From: Bifidobacterium breve
GTDB lineage: Bacteria > Bacteroidota > Bacteroidia > Flavobacteriales > Flavobacteriaceae
DNA length: 32,860 bases
NCBI GenBank assembly: GCA_943323545.2
Contig: CALPIE020000014.1
Span: 1 to 32,860, forward strand
Direction of reading: 5' to 3'
Positions 15,138-23,662 of the stretch are shown piece by piece; position 1 is the stretch's first letter, and each line of letters opens with the position of its first letter. A model generated the notes under the pieces. It was not told the origin of the DNA. It ran no database searches and saw only the letters and a program-made list of their open reading frames with translations. The position numbers and the translations under genes were made by a program.

Positions 15138-16703
15138 TTAAAAATGGTAACTTATTCCAGAGTAAACTCCAAATATATATGGTTTAAAATTTCCCGAACC
15201 AGAAGAAAAGGTGTTTAATTGATATTTAAATAGGGGTTCTATTCTTGCGTCAAATTTTTTCAAAAAGGAATATTTTAATCCCAATCCTATGTTAGTACTA
15301 AAATGAACCATATTTAAATTACTTGCTTCTCCAATTTTCATATTAAAACCAGAAGATTTAAGAAAAACATCATTTTGATTAAGAAATAAAGTACTTAAAC
15401 CACCAATAACATCTAATCCAAATTTTTTAGAAACTAATTTATATGAAACCTCTAATGGGATTTCTAGATATCCTATTTTTTGATTTATAGTTCCTTCAAA
15501 TTTATCTTCTATAATTCTGCCAAAACTAGTATTTACATTATTTAAAGGATCTATTTGAATTAATGACCCTTGTAAATTTGGATTTAAATTTTGCATTTTA
15601 CTTGCATTAGCATTTTGATAAAACACAATTCCCTTAGTGTCGTAATCAACAGAAAAGGAATTCACGCCTGTTCGTATACTGTATTTTTTATTGATGGAAT
15701 AATTAAACGTTAATCCATAACTATAATTTGTGCCATAATTTTTTTGATTTACCTCTAATTTTTGATCTAAAGGAGAACCGTTAGAAAGTGAACTAAAAAA
15801 AATAGGGGCAATGTTTGGCGATACTTGCCACCTATCTATTTTAGGAATTTTGGTAATTTTGTTTTCTTTTTCTTTAAGCAATTCTTCCAACACATTAGGT
15901 TCAACGGCCGCCAATTTTGTTGAATCTATTTTTTTAATTTCTTCCGCATTTGTTTTTGTATTTTCTGAGATAGCAAGTCCCGTTTTAGAATTTATATTAT
16001 TAGGTATTTTATCTATTGCTAAATCGGTAGCTCCAACATCAGTTTTATTTGATCTGTTTGTTATGACTTCTTGTATTGAAGTATTTAAAAAAGAAGGTTT
16101 TGTTTCTTTTTCAGAGTCTAAATTGGTTTTAATTGAATTTTGTGTTTTATTACTTGAAAGATTATTGGAAACCAATGAAGCATTTGAACTTGCAATTATT
16201 TCTTTTGTAGAAGGCCTTTTTTTATTTGAATTACTTGCTTTCGATTTATTGTTTAATACAGCTATACCTTTATTTTGTATATTTTTATTAGCTAAAGTGG
16301 TATTTATTTTATTTTCTAAAGTAGCGTTTGAGGAACGAATATTATCTGTTTTGTCTTTGTCTTTAGTTAGATTTTGAATAACTACTTCCTTATTTATAGT
16401 TGAATCAGTTAATGAATTAGCAACTTCTTTTCCTTTCGAATGATTTGGAACTGTAGTTTGTTGATTTACTATTGGATGATTAACAACAGAATTGTTATTA
16501 AAATAAGTTGTATACAATTCGAATCCGATTAGTAAAATAGCTGCAATACCAGAAAACTTAAGCCAAAACGGGACAATTCTTCTTTTTTCTTTTTTTTCAT
16601 TTAGTTTCGCTTCGATGTTATCCCAAGCCATATCAGGTGGATTAACTTCAAAATGGGCTAAATGCTCTTTAAAAAAATTATCTATATTTTTATTTTCACT
16701 CAT
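15138..16703 (-). CDS. Inner-membrane-anchored protein with C-terminal outer-membrane barrel-like domain (putative anti-sigma partner)
   Basis: A 521-residue protein without a signal peptide. Residues 1-45 are a soluble head (FFKEHLAHFEVNPPDMAWDNI, then KKEKRR), 47-66 one transmembrane helix, and about 67-290 a low-complexity linker very rich in Asn, Lys, Ser and Thr. Residues 291-521 are a strand-rich domain like PorT/OMP_b-brl barrels (YSYGLTFNYSINKKYSIRTG, IGYLEIPLEVSYKL) ending in an aromatic C-terminus (GISYHF), typical of BAM substrates. Positive charges before the helix predict head in, rest out. The start overlaps the ECF sigma gene stop (ATGA), so the head is a candidate anti-sigma element. 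The function is inferred from context. The large antisense ORF at 15811 reflects the low-complexity linker. Confidence 0.75.
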   Translation of the reverse strand: MSENKNIDNFFKEHLAHFEVNPPDMAWDNIEAKLNEKKEKRRIVPFWLKFSGIAAILLIGFELYTTYFNNNSVVNHPIVNQQTTVPNHSKGKEVANSLTDSTINKEVVIQNLTKDKDKTDNIRSSNATLENKINTTLANKNIQNKGIAVLNNKSKASNSNKKRPSTKEIIASSNASLVSNNLSSNKTQNSIKTNLDSEKETKPSFLNTSIQEVITNRSNKTDVGATDLAIDKIPNNINSKTGLAISENTKTNAEEIKKIDSTKLAAVEPNVLEELLKEKENKITKIPKIDRWQVSPNIAPIFFSSLSNGSPLDQKLEVNQKNYGTNYSYGLTFNYSINKKYSIRTGVNSFSVDYDTKGIVFYQNANASKMQNLNPNLQGSLIQIDPLNNVNTSFGRIIEDKFEGTINQKIGYLEIPLEVSYKLVSKKFGLDVIGGLSTLFLNQNDVFLKSSGFNMKIGEASNLNMVHFSTNIGLGLKYSFLKKFDARIEPLFKYQLNTFSSGSGNFKPYIFGVYSGISYHF

Positions 16704-17248
16704 TTGATAGATGGAATGGAAGAATTACCGATGTTATTTTCAATTTTATCTTTTAAAATCAAGCGTGCTCTAGACAAATTTGATTTTGATGTGCCAATGT
16801 TAATATTTAATAAGTCAGCAATTTCCTGATGCGTATAGCCATCAATTACGAACAAATTAAAAATCAATCGATACCTATCAGGCAGTTCTTGTATAATTTT
16901 CAATAAATAATCTAACGAAACGGTTACTTCATCTTCTATAATAACATCAATAACTTCTGTTATTTCTTCATTTACTATACTCAAAAAAGTTTGTTTTCTA
17001 TACAATTGAAGAATATGATTAATAATTACTCTTTTTAGCCATCCTTCAAAAGATCCTTTAAATGAATACAAATGGATTTTTTCAAAAATTAATAAAAATC
17101 CATCTTGTAAATTATCTTGCGCTTCGGTATAATTACGAGAATATTTCAAGCATACAGAAAACAATTTTGGAGCATATTGTCTATATAATTGTTCTTGAGC
17201 TTTTATGTCTTTCTTTTTACAATCATTTATAAGTTGTTCTATACTCAA
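16700..17248 (-). CDS. ECF-type RNA polymerase sigma factor
   Basis: A 182-residue sigma-70 family protein of the extracytoplasmic function type. Region 2 (residues ~10-85) shows YRQYAPKLFSVCLKYSRNYTEAQDNLQDGFLLIFEKIH and the region 2.4 promoter-reading helix FEGWLKRVIINHILQLYRK. Region 4 (~125-175) shows LPDRYRLIFNLFVIDGYTHQEIADLLNI and the HTH helix GTSKSNLSRARLILKDKI. Region 3 is absent, as in ECF factors. The gene lies 11 bases after a small lipoprotein gene and overlaps the membrane-barrel gene by four bases, so its presumed regulator is co-translated. Target promoters are unknown. Confidence 0.92.
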   Translation of the reverse strand: MSIEQLINDCKKKDIKAQEQLYRQYAPKLFSVCLKYSRNYTEAQDNLQDGFLLIFEKIHLYSFKGSFEGWLKRVIINHILQLYRKQTFLSIVNEEITEVIDVIIEDEVTVSLDYLLKIIQELPDRYRLIFNLFVIDGYTHQEIADLLNINIGTSKSNLSRARLILKDKIENNIGNSSIPSIK

Positions 17249-17259
17249 GGTATTACTTT

Positions 17260-17670
17260 TTAATGATCTACAACTGCATCATATTCAATAAATTGATCTA
17301 TACCGCCAACATCTTCACCAGACCAAAATTTAAAATGATAGGTGCCAATTTCTGTTGGTTTAAAACGCAATGGAACTTCGATAATTGTTACATTGTCAGT
17401 TTGACAACTAGCTTGAGTTGCTCTTGCACTATATATTGCAACAGTTCTGTCAAAATTGTTTTTAGCATAATAAAAACTATTAAAAAAATGACAAGAAGTT
17501 GGACGTATATATTTCACCGGAATCTCTGTTATACTATCTTTCGCATAAGCTGTAGGCATATTAACTTCACTAACAGGGAGTGTTTCTAATGTTAATTCAG
17601 GTTGTCCGCTATTAAGCTCACAAGATGATAGTAAAAAATAAAAAGGAATAAATAAAATAATTTTTCTCAT
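17260..17670 (-). CDS. Small lipoprotein, first gene of the ECF sigma cassette
   Basis: A 136-residue lipoprotein: the leader ends in LLSSC, with the anchored Cys at about residue 17. The mature part is a short beta-rich domain containing two further cysteines (TSCHFFNSFYYAKN and QASCQTD) that could form a disulphide, followed by IIEVPLRFKPTEIGTYHFKFWSGED, which looks like an immunoglobulin-like strand pair. I do not recognise the family. It ends 11 bases before the sigma factor gene and should be transcribed with it, making it a candidate sensor, ligand-binding partner or target of the system. That role is inference from position only. Confidence 0.72.
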   Translation of the reverse strand: MRKIILFIPFYFLLSSCELNSGQPELTLETLPVSEVNMPTAYAKDSITEIPVKYIRPTSCHFFNSFYYAKNNFDRTVAIYSARATQASCQTDNVTIIEVPLRFKPTEIGTYHFKFWSGEDVGGIDQFIEYDAVVDH

Positions 17671-17730
17671 AATGTTCTATTTAATATTGTTTCAAGATGA
17701 ATGTTTTAATATATGGTTGCGTAAAAAAGT

Positions 17731-17758
17731 AAAAAAAAACCCGTCAAGCGGATTTTTT
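17731..17758 (-). terminator. Terminator of recA
   Basis: Read on the minus strand: AAATCCG, loop CTTGA, CGGGTTT and a run of nine or more T. The stem has one G:U pair. It starts just after the recA stop. Confidence 0.82.
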
Positions 17759-17766
17759 AATTTTTT

Positions 17767-18771
17767 TTAATTGTTATTTGATTTAATCAAATCCTTAATT
17801 TTTTGTTCAAGTTCCTCAGCAAGTTCTGGATTATCTTTTATTAAAACTTTAACAGCGTCTCGACCTTGACCAAGTTTAGTGTCGCCATAGCTAAACCAAG
17901 ATCCTGCTTTTTTAATGATTTCAAATTCGACAGCTAAATCGAGAATTTCGCCTGTTTTTGAAATTCCTTCACCATACATAATATCAAATTCGGCCGTTTT
18001 AAATGGTGGAGCTACTTTATTCTTTACTACTTTAACTTTTGTTCTGTTTCCAATAACATTATCGCCGTCTTTAATTTGAGAAGAACGTCTGATATCCAAA
18101 CGAATAGAAGCATAAAATTTTAACGCATTACCACCTGTCGTTGTTTCTGGATTTCCAAACATTACGCCTATTTTTTCTCTTAATTGGTTGATGAAGAAAA
18201 CAGTACAATTGGTTTTGCTAATAGTTCCAGTCAGTTTTCTTAGTGCTTGCGACATTAAACGAGCGTGTAACCCCATTTTAGAATCACCCATTTCGCCTTC
18301 AATTTCACTTTTTGGCGTTAATGCAGCAACCGAGTCAATAACTACGATATCAATAGCCCCGGATCTAATTAAATTTTCTGCAATTTCTAAAGCTTGTTCT
18401 CCATTATCGGGTTGTGAGATAATTAAGTTTTCAATATCTACACCTAATTTTTCAGCATAATTTCTATCAAATGCATGTTCGGCATCTATAAAGGCAGCAA
18501 TTCCACCAGCTTTTTGTGCTTCTGCAATTGCGTGTAATGTTAAGGTAGTTTTTCCTGAAGACTCTGGGCCATATATTTCTATGACTCTTCCTTTAGGGTA
18601 TCCGTTTACTCCTAAGGCTAAATCGAGACCCAATGAACCAGAAGAAATAGTTTCTACTTCTTCAACTGCTTTGTCTCCCATTTTCATTACGGTTCCTTTG
18701 CCGTAAGTTTTGTCTAATTTGTCAAGCGTTAATTGTAATGCTTTTAACTTGGCTTCTTTTTCTGTGCTCAT
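17767..18771 (-). CDS. recA: Recombinase RecA
   Basis: Forms ATP-dependent filaments on single-stranded DNA for homologous pairing, and induces LexA/UmuD cleavage where those exist. The 334-residue protein carries Walker A ([14 protein letters not shown]), Walker B ([13 protein letters not shown]), the MAW-like region, loop L1 ([22 protein letters not shown]), loop L2 ([21 protein letters not shown]) and the C-terminal domain ending in an acidic/basic tail. Start and length match the family ([21 protein letters not shown]). It is monocistronic, with its own terminator, and divergent from plsC. I see no clear SOS box or TAnnTTTG promoter in the spacer. Confidence 0.98.
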   Translation of the reverse strand: MSTEKEAKLKALQLTLDKLDKTYGKGTVMKMGDKAVEEVETISSGSLGLDLALGVNGYPKGRVIEIYGPESSGKTTLTLHAIAEAQKAGGIAAFIDAEHAFDRNYAEKLGVDIENLIISQPDNGEQALEIAENLIRSGAIDIVVIDSVAALTPKSEIEGEMGDSKMGLHARLMSQALRKLTGTISKTNCTVFFINQLREKIGVMFGNPETTTGGNALKFYASIRLDIRRSSQIKDGDNVIGNRTKVKVVKNKVAPPFKTAEFDIMYGEGISKTGEILDLAVEFEIIKKAGSWFSYGDTKLGQGRDAVKVLIKDNPELAEELEQKIKDLIKSNNN

Positions 18772-18879
18772 CTTTACTATATTTAATTGGCAATTAATTT
18801 TGTAAAAATAAATATTTTTTTAATGTAAAACGAGTTTGTAAAAACGAGTTTTAAACAATCGTAACCCAAAATTATTATG

Positions 18880-18887
18880 TAACTTTG
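18880..18887 (+). promoter_or_regulatory. Putative -7 promoter box of the plsC-desaturase operon
   Basis: TAACTTTG lies 18 bases before the plsC ATG and matches TAnnTTTG. No TTG lies at the usual upstream distance. Confidence 0.45.
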
Positions 18888-18905
18888 TTATCATTTTTTT
18901 TATAA

Positions 18906-19640
18906 ATGGAAAAGCTTATTTCTTATCCAATTTCGATTGTTTATTACTTATGTTTTGTTAGTTGTTTGATAATTTTTCATCCAATTCAATGGATTTGTTT
19001 CAACATATTTGGCTACCAAGCTCATAAAAAAAGTGTTGATTATTTGAATTTTTGCCTAGAAAAATGTACGCTCCTTTTAGGAACATGGTTTCAATTTAGA
19101 AACATCAATTACGTGCCTAGAGGGGTACCCATTATCTTTGTTGCCAACCACCAAAGTTTGTATGATATTATCGGAATTATTTGGCATTTGCGACGATTTC
19201 ACGCCAAATTTGTAAGCAAGAAAGAGTTGGGCCGCGGAATTCCAAGCGTATCCTACAATTTAAGGCATGGAGGTTCCGTTCTTATAGATAGAAAAGACCC
19301 CAAACAAGCCATACCAACCATTAAAGGGTTAGGAGAATATATTGAAAAACATAAAAGATCAGCAGTTATTTTTCCTGAAGGAACAAGAAGTAAAGACGGT
19401 ACACCAAAGAAATTTTCTGAAAATGGTTTAAAAATTTTATGCAAATATGCACCATCAGCAGTTGTTGTCCCTATTTCAATTAATAATTCATGGAAATTAG
19501 TTAAATTTGGGACCTTTCCAATGGGGCTAGGAAACAGATTGGAATTTATAATTCATGAACCAATAAAAGTAAAGGATTTTCCATTTGAAGTATTGATGGA
19601 GAAAGTAGAAAAATCGGTTGTACAATCAATAAGAAATTAA
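18906..19640 (+). CDS. plsC: 1-acyl-sn-glycerol-3-phosphate acyltransferase (PlsC, paralogue 2)
   Basis: Converts lysophosphatidic acid to phosphatidic acid at the inner membrane, a central step in phospholipid synthesis. The 244-residue protein has one or two N-terminal membrane helices (SIVYYLCFVSCLIIFHPIQWICF), block I NHQSLYDI, block II KFVSKKELGRGIP and VLIDRKDPKQA, block III FPEGTRSKDGTPKKF and block IV VVVPISINNSW. These are closer to canonical PlsC than those of the gene at 14314, so the symbol is given here. It is separated from the acyl-ACP desaturase gene by a single base, linking chain desaturation and phospholipid assembly. Confidence 0.9.
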   Translation: MEKLISYPISIVYYLCFVSCLIIFHPIQWICFNIFGYQAHKKSVDYLNFCLEKCTLLLGTWFQFRNINYVPRGVPIIFVANHQSLYDIIGIIWHLRRFHAKFVSKKELGRGIPSVSYNLRHGGSVLIDRKDPKQAIPTIKGLGEYIEKHKRSAVIFPEGTRSKDGTPKKFSENGLKILCKYAPSAVVVPISINNSWKLVKFGTFPMGLGNRLEFIIHEPIKVKDFPFEVLMEKVEKSVVQSIRN

Positions 19641-19641
19641 T

Positions 19642-20631
19642 ATGTCATTAAAAAATATTCGTCTAGAAGTAATGCAATATCTAGAGAAAAATGTAGATAG
19701 TTTTGTAGATCAATTCTTAATTCCGGTTGAGAAAATTTGGCAGCCTTCAGACATGCTTCCTAATTCAGAAAAAGAAACTTTTTTCGAAGAGGTAAAAGAA
19801 TTGCGTGAAATAGCCAAAGATTTGCCTTATGATTTTTGGGTAGTTCTAGTTGGCGATACTATAACCGAAGAAGCATTACCAACTTACGAATCGTGGTTAA
19901 TGGAGGTAGAAGGAGTGGATAATGAAGGAAGAAATGGTTGGTCAAAATGGGTACGTCATTGGACTGCCGAAGAGAATCGTCATGGTGATTTACTAAATAA
20001 ATATTTGTATTTATCAGGACGTGTTAACATGCGTGAAATAGAAATGACCACCCAACACTTAATCGCTGATGGTTTTGATATCGGAACAGGTAAAGACCCT
20101 TATAAAAATTTTGTTTACACAAGTTTTCAAGAGTTAGCTACTTATGTTTCTCACAATAGGGTTTCTCAATTGGCTAAAAATTATGGTGATAAAAAACTGT
20201 CAAAAATTTGCAAAATGATTGCTGGAGACGAAATGCGTCATCATCATGCTTATAGCGAATTTGTAAATCAGATCTTTAAAGTAGATCCAAGTGAAATGAT
20301 GTTGGCTTTTCAATACATGATGAAGCAGAAAATTACAATGCCCGCCCATTTTTTAAGAGAGTCTGGCGATAGAATTAGTACTGCATTTGAAGAATTCTCT
20401 AATTCAGCTCAGAAAATTGGAGTTTATACAGCTGCAGATTATGTAGATATTCTACAAAAATTGGTAGAAAAATGGGAGATTGATAAAATTGTAAATCTTA
20501 CTGATGAAGCCGAAAAAGCCAGAGATTACCTCATGAAATTACCAGCACGAATGGCAAAAATTTCTGAAAGATTGGTGTTGCCAAATGAAACCAAAATATT
20601 CAAATGGGTAGAACCAGCTTTAATAAGATAA
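19642..20631 (+). CDS. Acyl-[acyl-carrier-protein] desaturase
   Basis: A soluble di-iron fatty acyl-ACP desaturase of the ferritin-like family, which puts a cis double bond into ACP-bound chains with O2 and reduced ferredoxin. The 329-residue protein shows both carboxylate-histidine iron motifs: EENRHG at 110-115 and DEMRHH at 196-201 (plant enzymes read DEKRHE), with WSKWVRHWTAEE and FQELATYVSHNR around them. The position of the double bond cannot be predicted. It starts one base after plsC and is followed by a hairpin, so the two form a unit, probably controlling membrane fluidity under aerobic conditions. Confidence 0.92.
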   Translation: MSLKNIRLEVMQYLEKNVDSFVDQFLIPVEKIWQPSDMLPNSEKETFFEEVKELREIAKDLPYDFWVVLVGDTITEEALPTYESWLMEVEGVDNEGRNGWSKWVRHWTAEENRHGDLLNKYLYLSGRVNMREIEMTTQHLIADGFDIGTGKDPYKNFVYTSFQELATYVSHNRVSQLAKNYGDKKLSKICKMIAGDEMRHHHAYSEFVNQIFKVDPSEMMLAFQYMMKQKITMPAHFLRESGDRISTAFEEFSNSAQKIGVYTAADYVDILQKLVEKWEIDKIVNLTDEAEKARDYLMKLPARMAKISERLVLPNETKIFKWVEPALIR

Positions 20632-20659
20632 CCGAGTACAGATAATAGAAAACAGACTT

Positions 20660-20686
20660 AAATCCTTTCTTAATGAAGGGATTTTT
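20660..20686 (+). terminator. Putative terminator after the desaturase gene
   Basis: AAATCCTTTC, loop TTAAT, GAAGGGATTT and a short T-run; the stem has one T:G pair. It would largely separate the HD hydrolase gene, which starts 10 bases later, from the lipid genes. Confidence 0.6.
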
Positions 20687-20696
20687 AAATTAATAT

Positions 20697-21341
20697 ATGA
20701 CATTAATTGATACTACAATCGAATTTGTAAAACAACAACTTAAAGATGCCGAGGGTGGTCACGATTGGTTTCACATAGAACGTGTTTATAAAAATGCAAT
20801 ACTTATTGCAAAAGAAGAAAGTTGCAACATTGAAGTTGTTCAATTAGGAGCCTTGCTTCATGATATTGCTGATAGTAAGTTTAATAATGGAGATGAAAAT
20901 ATTGGTCCAAAAGTAGCCCGAGAGTATTTACATTTACAAAATATATCTCTAGAAATCGTTGAACATGTCATAGCTATTATTGAAAACATATCTTTTAAAG
21001 GAGGAAATTTTAAAAAGAAATTTAATTCTATCGAATTACAAATTGTTCAAGATGCTGATCGATTGGACGCGATTGGCGCCATCGGAATTGCACGTACATT
21101 CAATTATGGGGGTTTTAAAAACAGACTACTTTACAATCCAGAAATTGCCCCAAATTTAAACATGACAAAGGAAGAATATAAAAATAGCGTAGCACCAACG
21201 CTCAATCATTTTTATGAAAAACTACTTCTGTTAAAAGACAAAATGAATACTGAAACTGGTAAAAAAATTGCACAAGAAAGACATCGGTTTATGGAATCGT
21301 TTCTCGCACAATTTTATGCCGAATGGGATGGGGAGAAGTAG
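20697..21341 (+). CDS. HD domain phosphohydrolase
   Basis: A 214-residue metal-dependent phosphohydrolase of the HD superfamily (YedJ/YpgQ-like). The metal ligands appear in order: His in GGHDWFHIERV (residues ~20-26), the HD pair in GALLHDIADSK (~59-63), and the later Asp in QDADRLDAIGAIG (~120). Related proteins hydrolyse nucleotides or similar phosphoesters; the substrate here is unknown. The GFKNR and MNTETGKKIAQERHRFMESFL segments are also typical of this subgroup. It stands behind a hairpin and is followed by a CAGTTTTCAGT-type repeat before the convergent enoyl-CoA hydratase. Confidence 0.88.
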   Translation: MTLIDTTIEFVKQQLKDAEGGHDWFHIERVYKNAILIAKEESCNIEVVQLGALLHDIADSKFNNGDENIGPKVAREYLHLQNISLEIVEHVIAIIENISFKGGNFKKKFNSIELQIVQDADRLDAIGAIGIARTFNYGGFKNRLLYNPEIAPNLNMTKEEYKNSVAPTLNHFYEKLLLLKDKMNTETGKKIAQERHRFMESFLAQFYAEWDGEK

Positions 21342-21396
21342 TAGTCAGTGCTCAGTTTTCAGTTGGCAGTGACAACACACTGAACACAGCCAACTA
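21342..21396 (+). repeat. CAGTTTTCAGT-type intergenic repeat, copy 1
   Basis: TCAGTGCTCAGTTTTCAGTTGGC..ACTGAACACAGCCAACTA starts directly after the HD gene stop. AGTTGGC and GCCAACT can pair, and CAGT words recur at short steps. A related block is at 23663-23735. Confidence 0.65.
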
Positions 21397-21398
21397 AT

Positions 21399-22181
21399 TT
21401 ATCTTCCTTTAAAATCTGCTTTTCGTTTTTCTAAAAATGCGGTTGTTCCTTCTTTAAAATCATCGGTTCCGAAGCATTTACCAAAAGATTTTATTTCGGT
21501 TTTAAATCCGTTAACACCCTCTTTAAAATTGGCATTTACTGCTTTTATGGCTTGACCAATAGCAACGGGAGAATTTTTCATAATGCGGTGCGCTATCGAT
21601 TTTGTAAAATCTAAAAGTTCGGCTTGTGGTACAACATGATTTACCAATCCAAATCTATAGGCATCTTCAGCGGTTATCATTCCGGCAGTCATTATCATTT
21701 CCATAGCGCGACCTTTACCCACTAATTGCGGTAATCTTTGTGTTCCGCCATAACCCGGAATTACACCAAGTGATACTTCTGGCAAACCCATTTTTGCATT
21801 TTCTGATGCAATTCTGAAATGACATGACATGGCCAATTCCAATCCGCCACCAAGTGCAAATCCATTCACGGCAGCAATAACCGGAGTTCTTAAATTTTCA
21901 ACAAAATCAAATAGTAATTCTTGCCCTTGAGTAGCCAATTGCGCACCTTCTTCTATAGAAAAATGAGCAAATTCTGAAATATCAGCGCCAGCGACAAATG
22001 CTTTTTCACCTTCTCCAGTAATTATAATTACTCTTACATCTGTATTGGCTTCCAAGTTTTCAAAAGCATCATGTAACTCTTGAATTGTTGCTACATTTAA
22101 AGCATTTAATTTTGAAGGACGGTTAATAGTGATTTGTCCAATTCCATTTTCAACGGAAACCATTATGTTTTCAAAATTCAT
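21399..22181 (-). CDS. Enoyl-CoA hydratase/isomerase family protein (crotonase type)
   Basis: A 260-residue crotonase-fold enzyme that adds water to 2-enoyl-CoA (or dehydrates 3-hydroxyacyl-CoA) in fatty-acid or short-chain acid metabolism. The CoA and oxyanion-hole segments are AFVAGADISEF and NGFALGGGLELAMSC. The two catalytic glutamates of true hydratases are both present, in GGGLELAMSC and LPEVSLGVIPGYGGTQRL, which supports hydratase and not isomerase or dehalogenase activity. Chain-length preference is unknown; annotations such as 3-hydroxybutyryl-CoA dehydratase are possible. It begins three bases after the stop of the histidine kinase gene, an unexpected operon partner. Confidence 0.9.
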   Translation of the reverse strand: MNFENIMVSVENGIGQITINRPSKLNALNVATIQELHDAFENLEANTDVRVIIITGEGEKAFVAGADISEFAHFSIEEGAQLATQGQELLFDFVENLRTPVIAAVNGFALGGGLELAMSCHFRIASENAKMGLPEVSLGVIPGYGGTQRLPQLVGKGRAMEMIMTAGMITAEDAYRFGLVNHVVPQAELLDFTKSIAHRIMKNSPVAIGQAIKAVNANFKEGVNGFKTEIKSFGKCFGTDDFKEGTTAFLEKRKADFKGR

Positions 22182-22184
22182 AGT

Positions 22185-23657
22185 TTATTTTTTTATTATA
22201 GGAAGTGAAACAGTAAATGTAGTTCCTTTTCCTAGTTCGGTTTCAAAAGTAATTGTTCCTTTATAATTTTCAATTATATTTTTAATAATTCCTAGGCCTA
22301 ATCCCATTCCACTATTTTTTGTGGTGAATTTAGGTTCAAAAATGTGTTCTATATTTTCAGATTCAATTCCAGTTCCATTATCTTTAACAATAATAAGTAC
22401 ATGGTCGAATTCTTCTTTTACGCTAACCAAAACCATTTTTTTTGTTTGTTCTTCCGGAATGGATTGAATAGCATTTTTTACTAAATTAGTGATGATTCTG
22501 ATTAGCTGTGTTCGATCTAATTTGGTAATAATTTCTTCTTTTTCACTTTCAAAAACTATAAAATCTTCATTAAAAATATCCAAAGCCAATTCAATAACAT
22601 CGATAACATTTAAATTTTCATTTTGCTGGGCAGGCATGGAAGCAAAATTTGAAAAAGCAGATGCAACAGCACTCATGGTGTCAATTTGTTGTATAAGCGT
22701 TTTAGTATAATCGTTGAGTTTTTGATTTAGATTCGGATCATTAGTATCAAATTTTCTTTGAAAACTTTGTACAGTTAAGCGCATCGGAGTCAAAGGATTT
22801 TTAATTTCGTGTGCGACTTGTTTTGCCATTTCACGCCATGCTTGTTCCCTTTCGGATTGTGCTAGCATAACAGCACTTTCTTCTAATTTGTCAACCATTC
22901 TATTATAAGCTGAAATAAGGGAATTGATTTCTCTACTATTGGCTTCAATTACAATTTTTTCATTTTTTTGATTTAGGCTTGTTTCGTTAATCTTGTCTGA
23001 AATTGTTTTCAATGACTTGGTAATATAACTTGCTAAAAAATAAGCAATTGCAAAAGCAATTAGTAACATGAATGAATACACTTGGCTTAATCGAATTAAA
23101 AATGCTTGCAATTCATCTTCATAAAAACCGTCATCTTCAACATAAGGGATGTTTAATATTCCTAAAGGTTTGAATTTATCATCTTTAATTTGGCTAAAAG
23201 AAGATCTGTTTTTTACCCCATCAATATTTTTAATATCAACGTATCTTTTTTCGATAGATGATTGAACAAGTTTAATTATGTATTTTGGAATAGAGGGCGA
23301 TACAGTATCAATAGAGAAAGAGCCTTTAGACGATTTTAAAAGTTTACCATCTAAACTATAAATATTAATATCTAAATTATGAATATCTGCTAATTCATGA
23401 ATTTTATCTTTAAAAATGTAAGGTAAATTGTTTTGTGTTAACGGATATGTGGTGTTAGAAAGCACATAATTGATATGTTCTTTTATAGCGTTTTCTTTTC
23501 GATCTAGTCGCTCCTGATGGTATTCTTTTGCCTCGTTTTTAAATTGGATAATCGAAATTGACGCCATTAAAACCGATGCAATTAATACCAATACAATCAT
23601 CGAAAGAAAAATTCTAATTCGAAGGGAGAGCATAGAGATTTTGAATCCGTTAAGCAT
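22185..23657 (-). CDS. Membrane sensor histidine kinase, NtrY-like
   Basis: A 490-residue two-component sensor. A first membrane helix (about 13-37), a periplasmic sensing part (38-190), a second helix (~193-213) and a HAMP linker to ~265 are visible. The phosphoaccepting His is H283 (KQVAHEIKNPLTPMRL), the NtrY-type HisKA motif. The ATPase domain has the N box (NLVKNAIQSIP), DNGTGI and GMGLGLGIIKN. No response regulator is nearby, so it is an orphan kinase here. It lies in the minus-strand run hemH-hemJ-kinase-hydratase. A repeat block of about 70 bases separates it from hemJ. The signal it senses is unknown; a redox, haem or envelope signal would be a guess. Confidence 0.9.
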   Translation of the reverse strand: MLNGFKISMLSLRIRIFLSMIVLVLIASVLMASISIIQFKNEAKEYHQERLDRKENAIKEHINYVLSNTTYPLTQNNLPYIFKDKIHELADIHNLDINIYSLDGKLLKSSKGSFSIDTVSPSIPKYIIKLVQSSIEKRYVDIKNIDGVKNRSSFSQIKDDKFKPLGILNIPYVEDDGFYEDELQAFLIRLSQVYSFMLLIAFAIAYFLASYITKSLKTISDKINETSLNQKNEKIVIEANSREINSLISAYNRMVDKLEESAVMLAQSEREQAWREMAKQVAHEIKNPLTPMRLTVQSFQRKFDTNDPNLNQKLNDYTKTLIQQIDTMSAVASAFSNFASMPAQQNENLNVIDVIELALDIFNEDFIVFESEKEEIITKLDRTQLIRIITNLVKNAIQSIPEEQTKKMVLVSVKEEFDHVLIIVKDNGTGIESENIEHIFEPKFTTKNSGMGLGLGIIKNIIENYKGTITFETELGKGTTFTVSLPIIKK

Positions 23658-23662
23658 AATGT

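Noticed and set aside
15811-16377. 188-residue plus-strand ORF opposite the barrel protein gene
   Set aside because: It is the antisense of the Asn/Ser/Lys-rich linker, gives a hydrophobic low-complexity product, and has no family pattern or promoter.
15138-17670. A classical FecI-FecR-FecA/SusC transport system
   Set aside because: No TonB-dependent receptor, TonB box or SusD-like gene is present. The barrel-like domain is too small for a TonB-dependent receptor.
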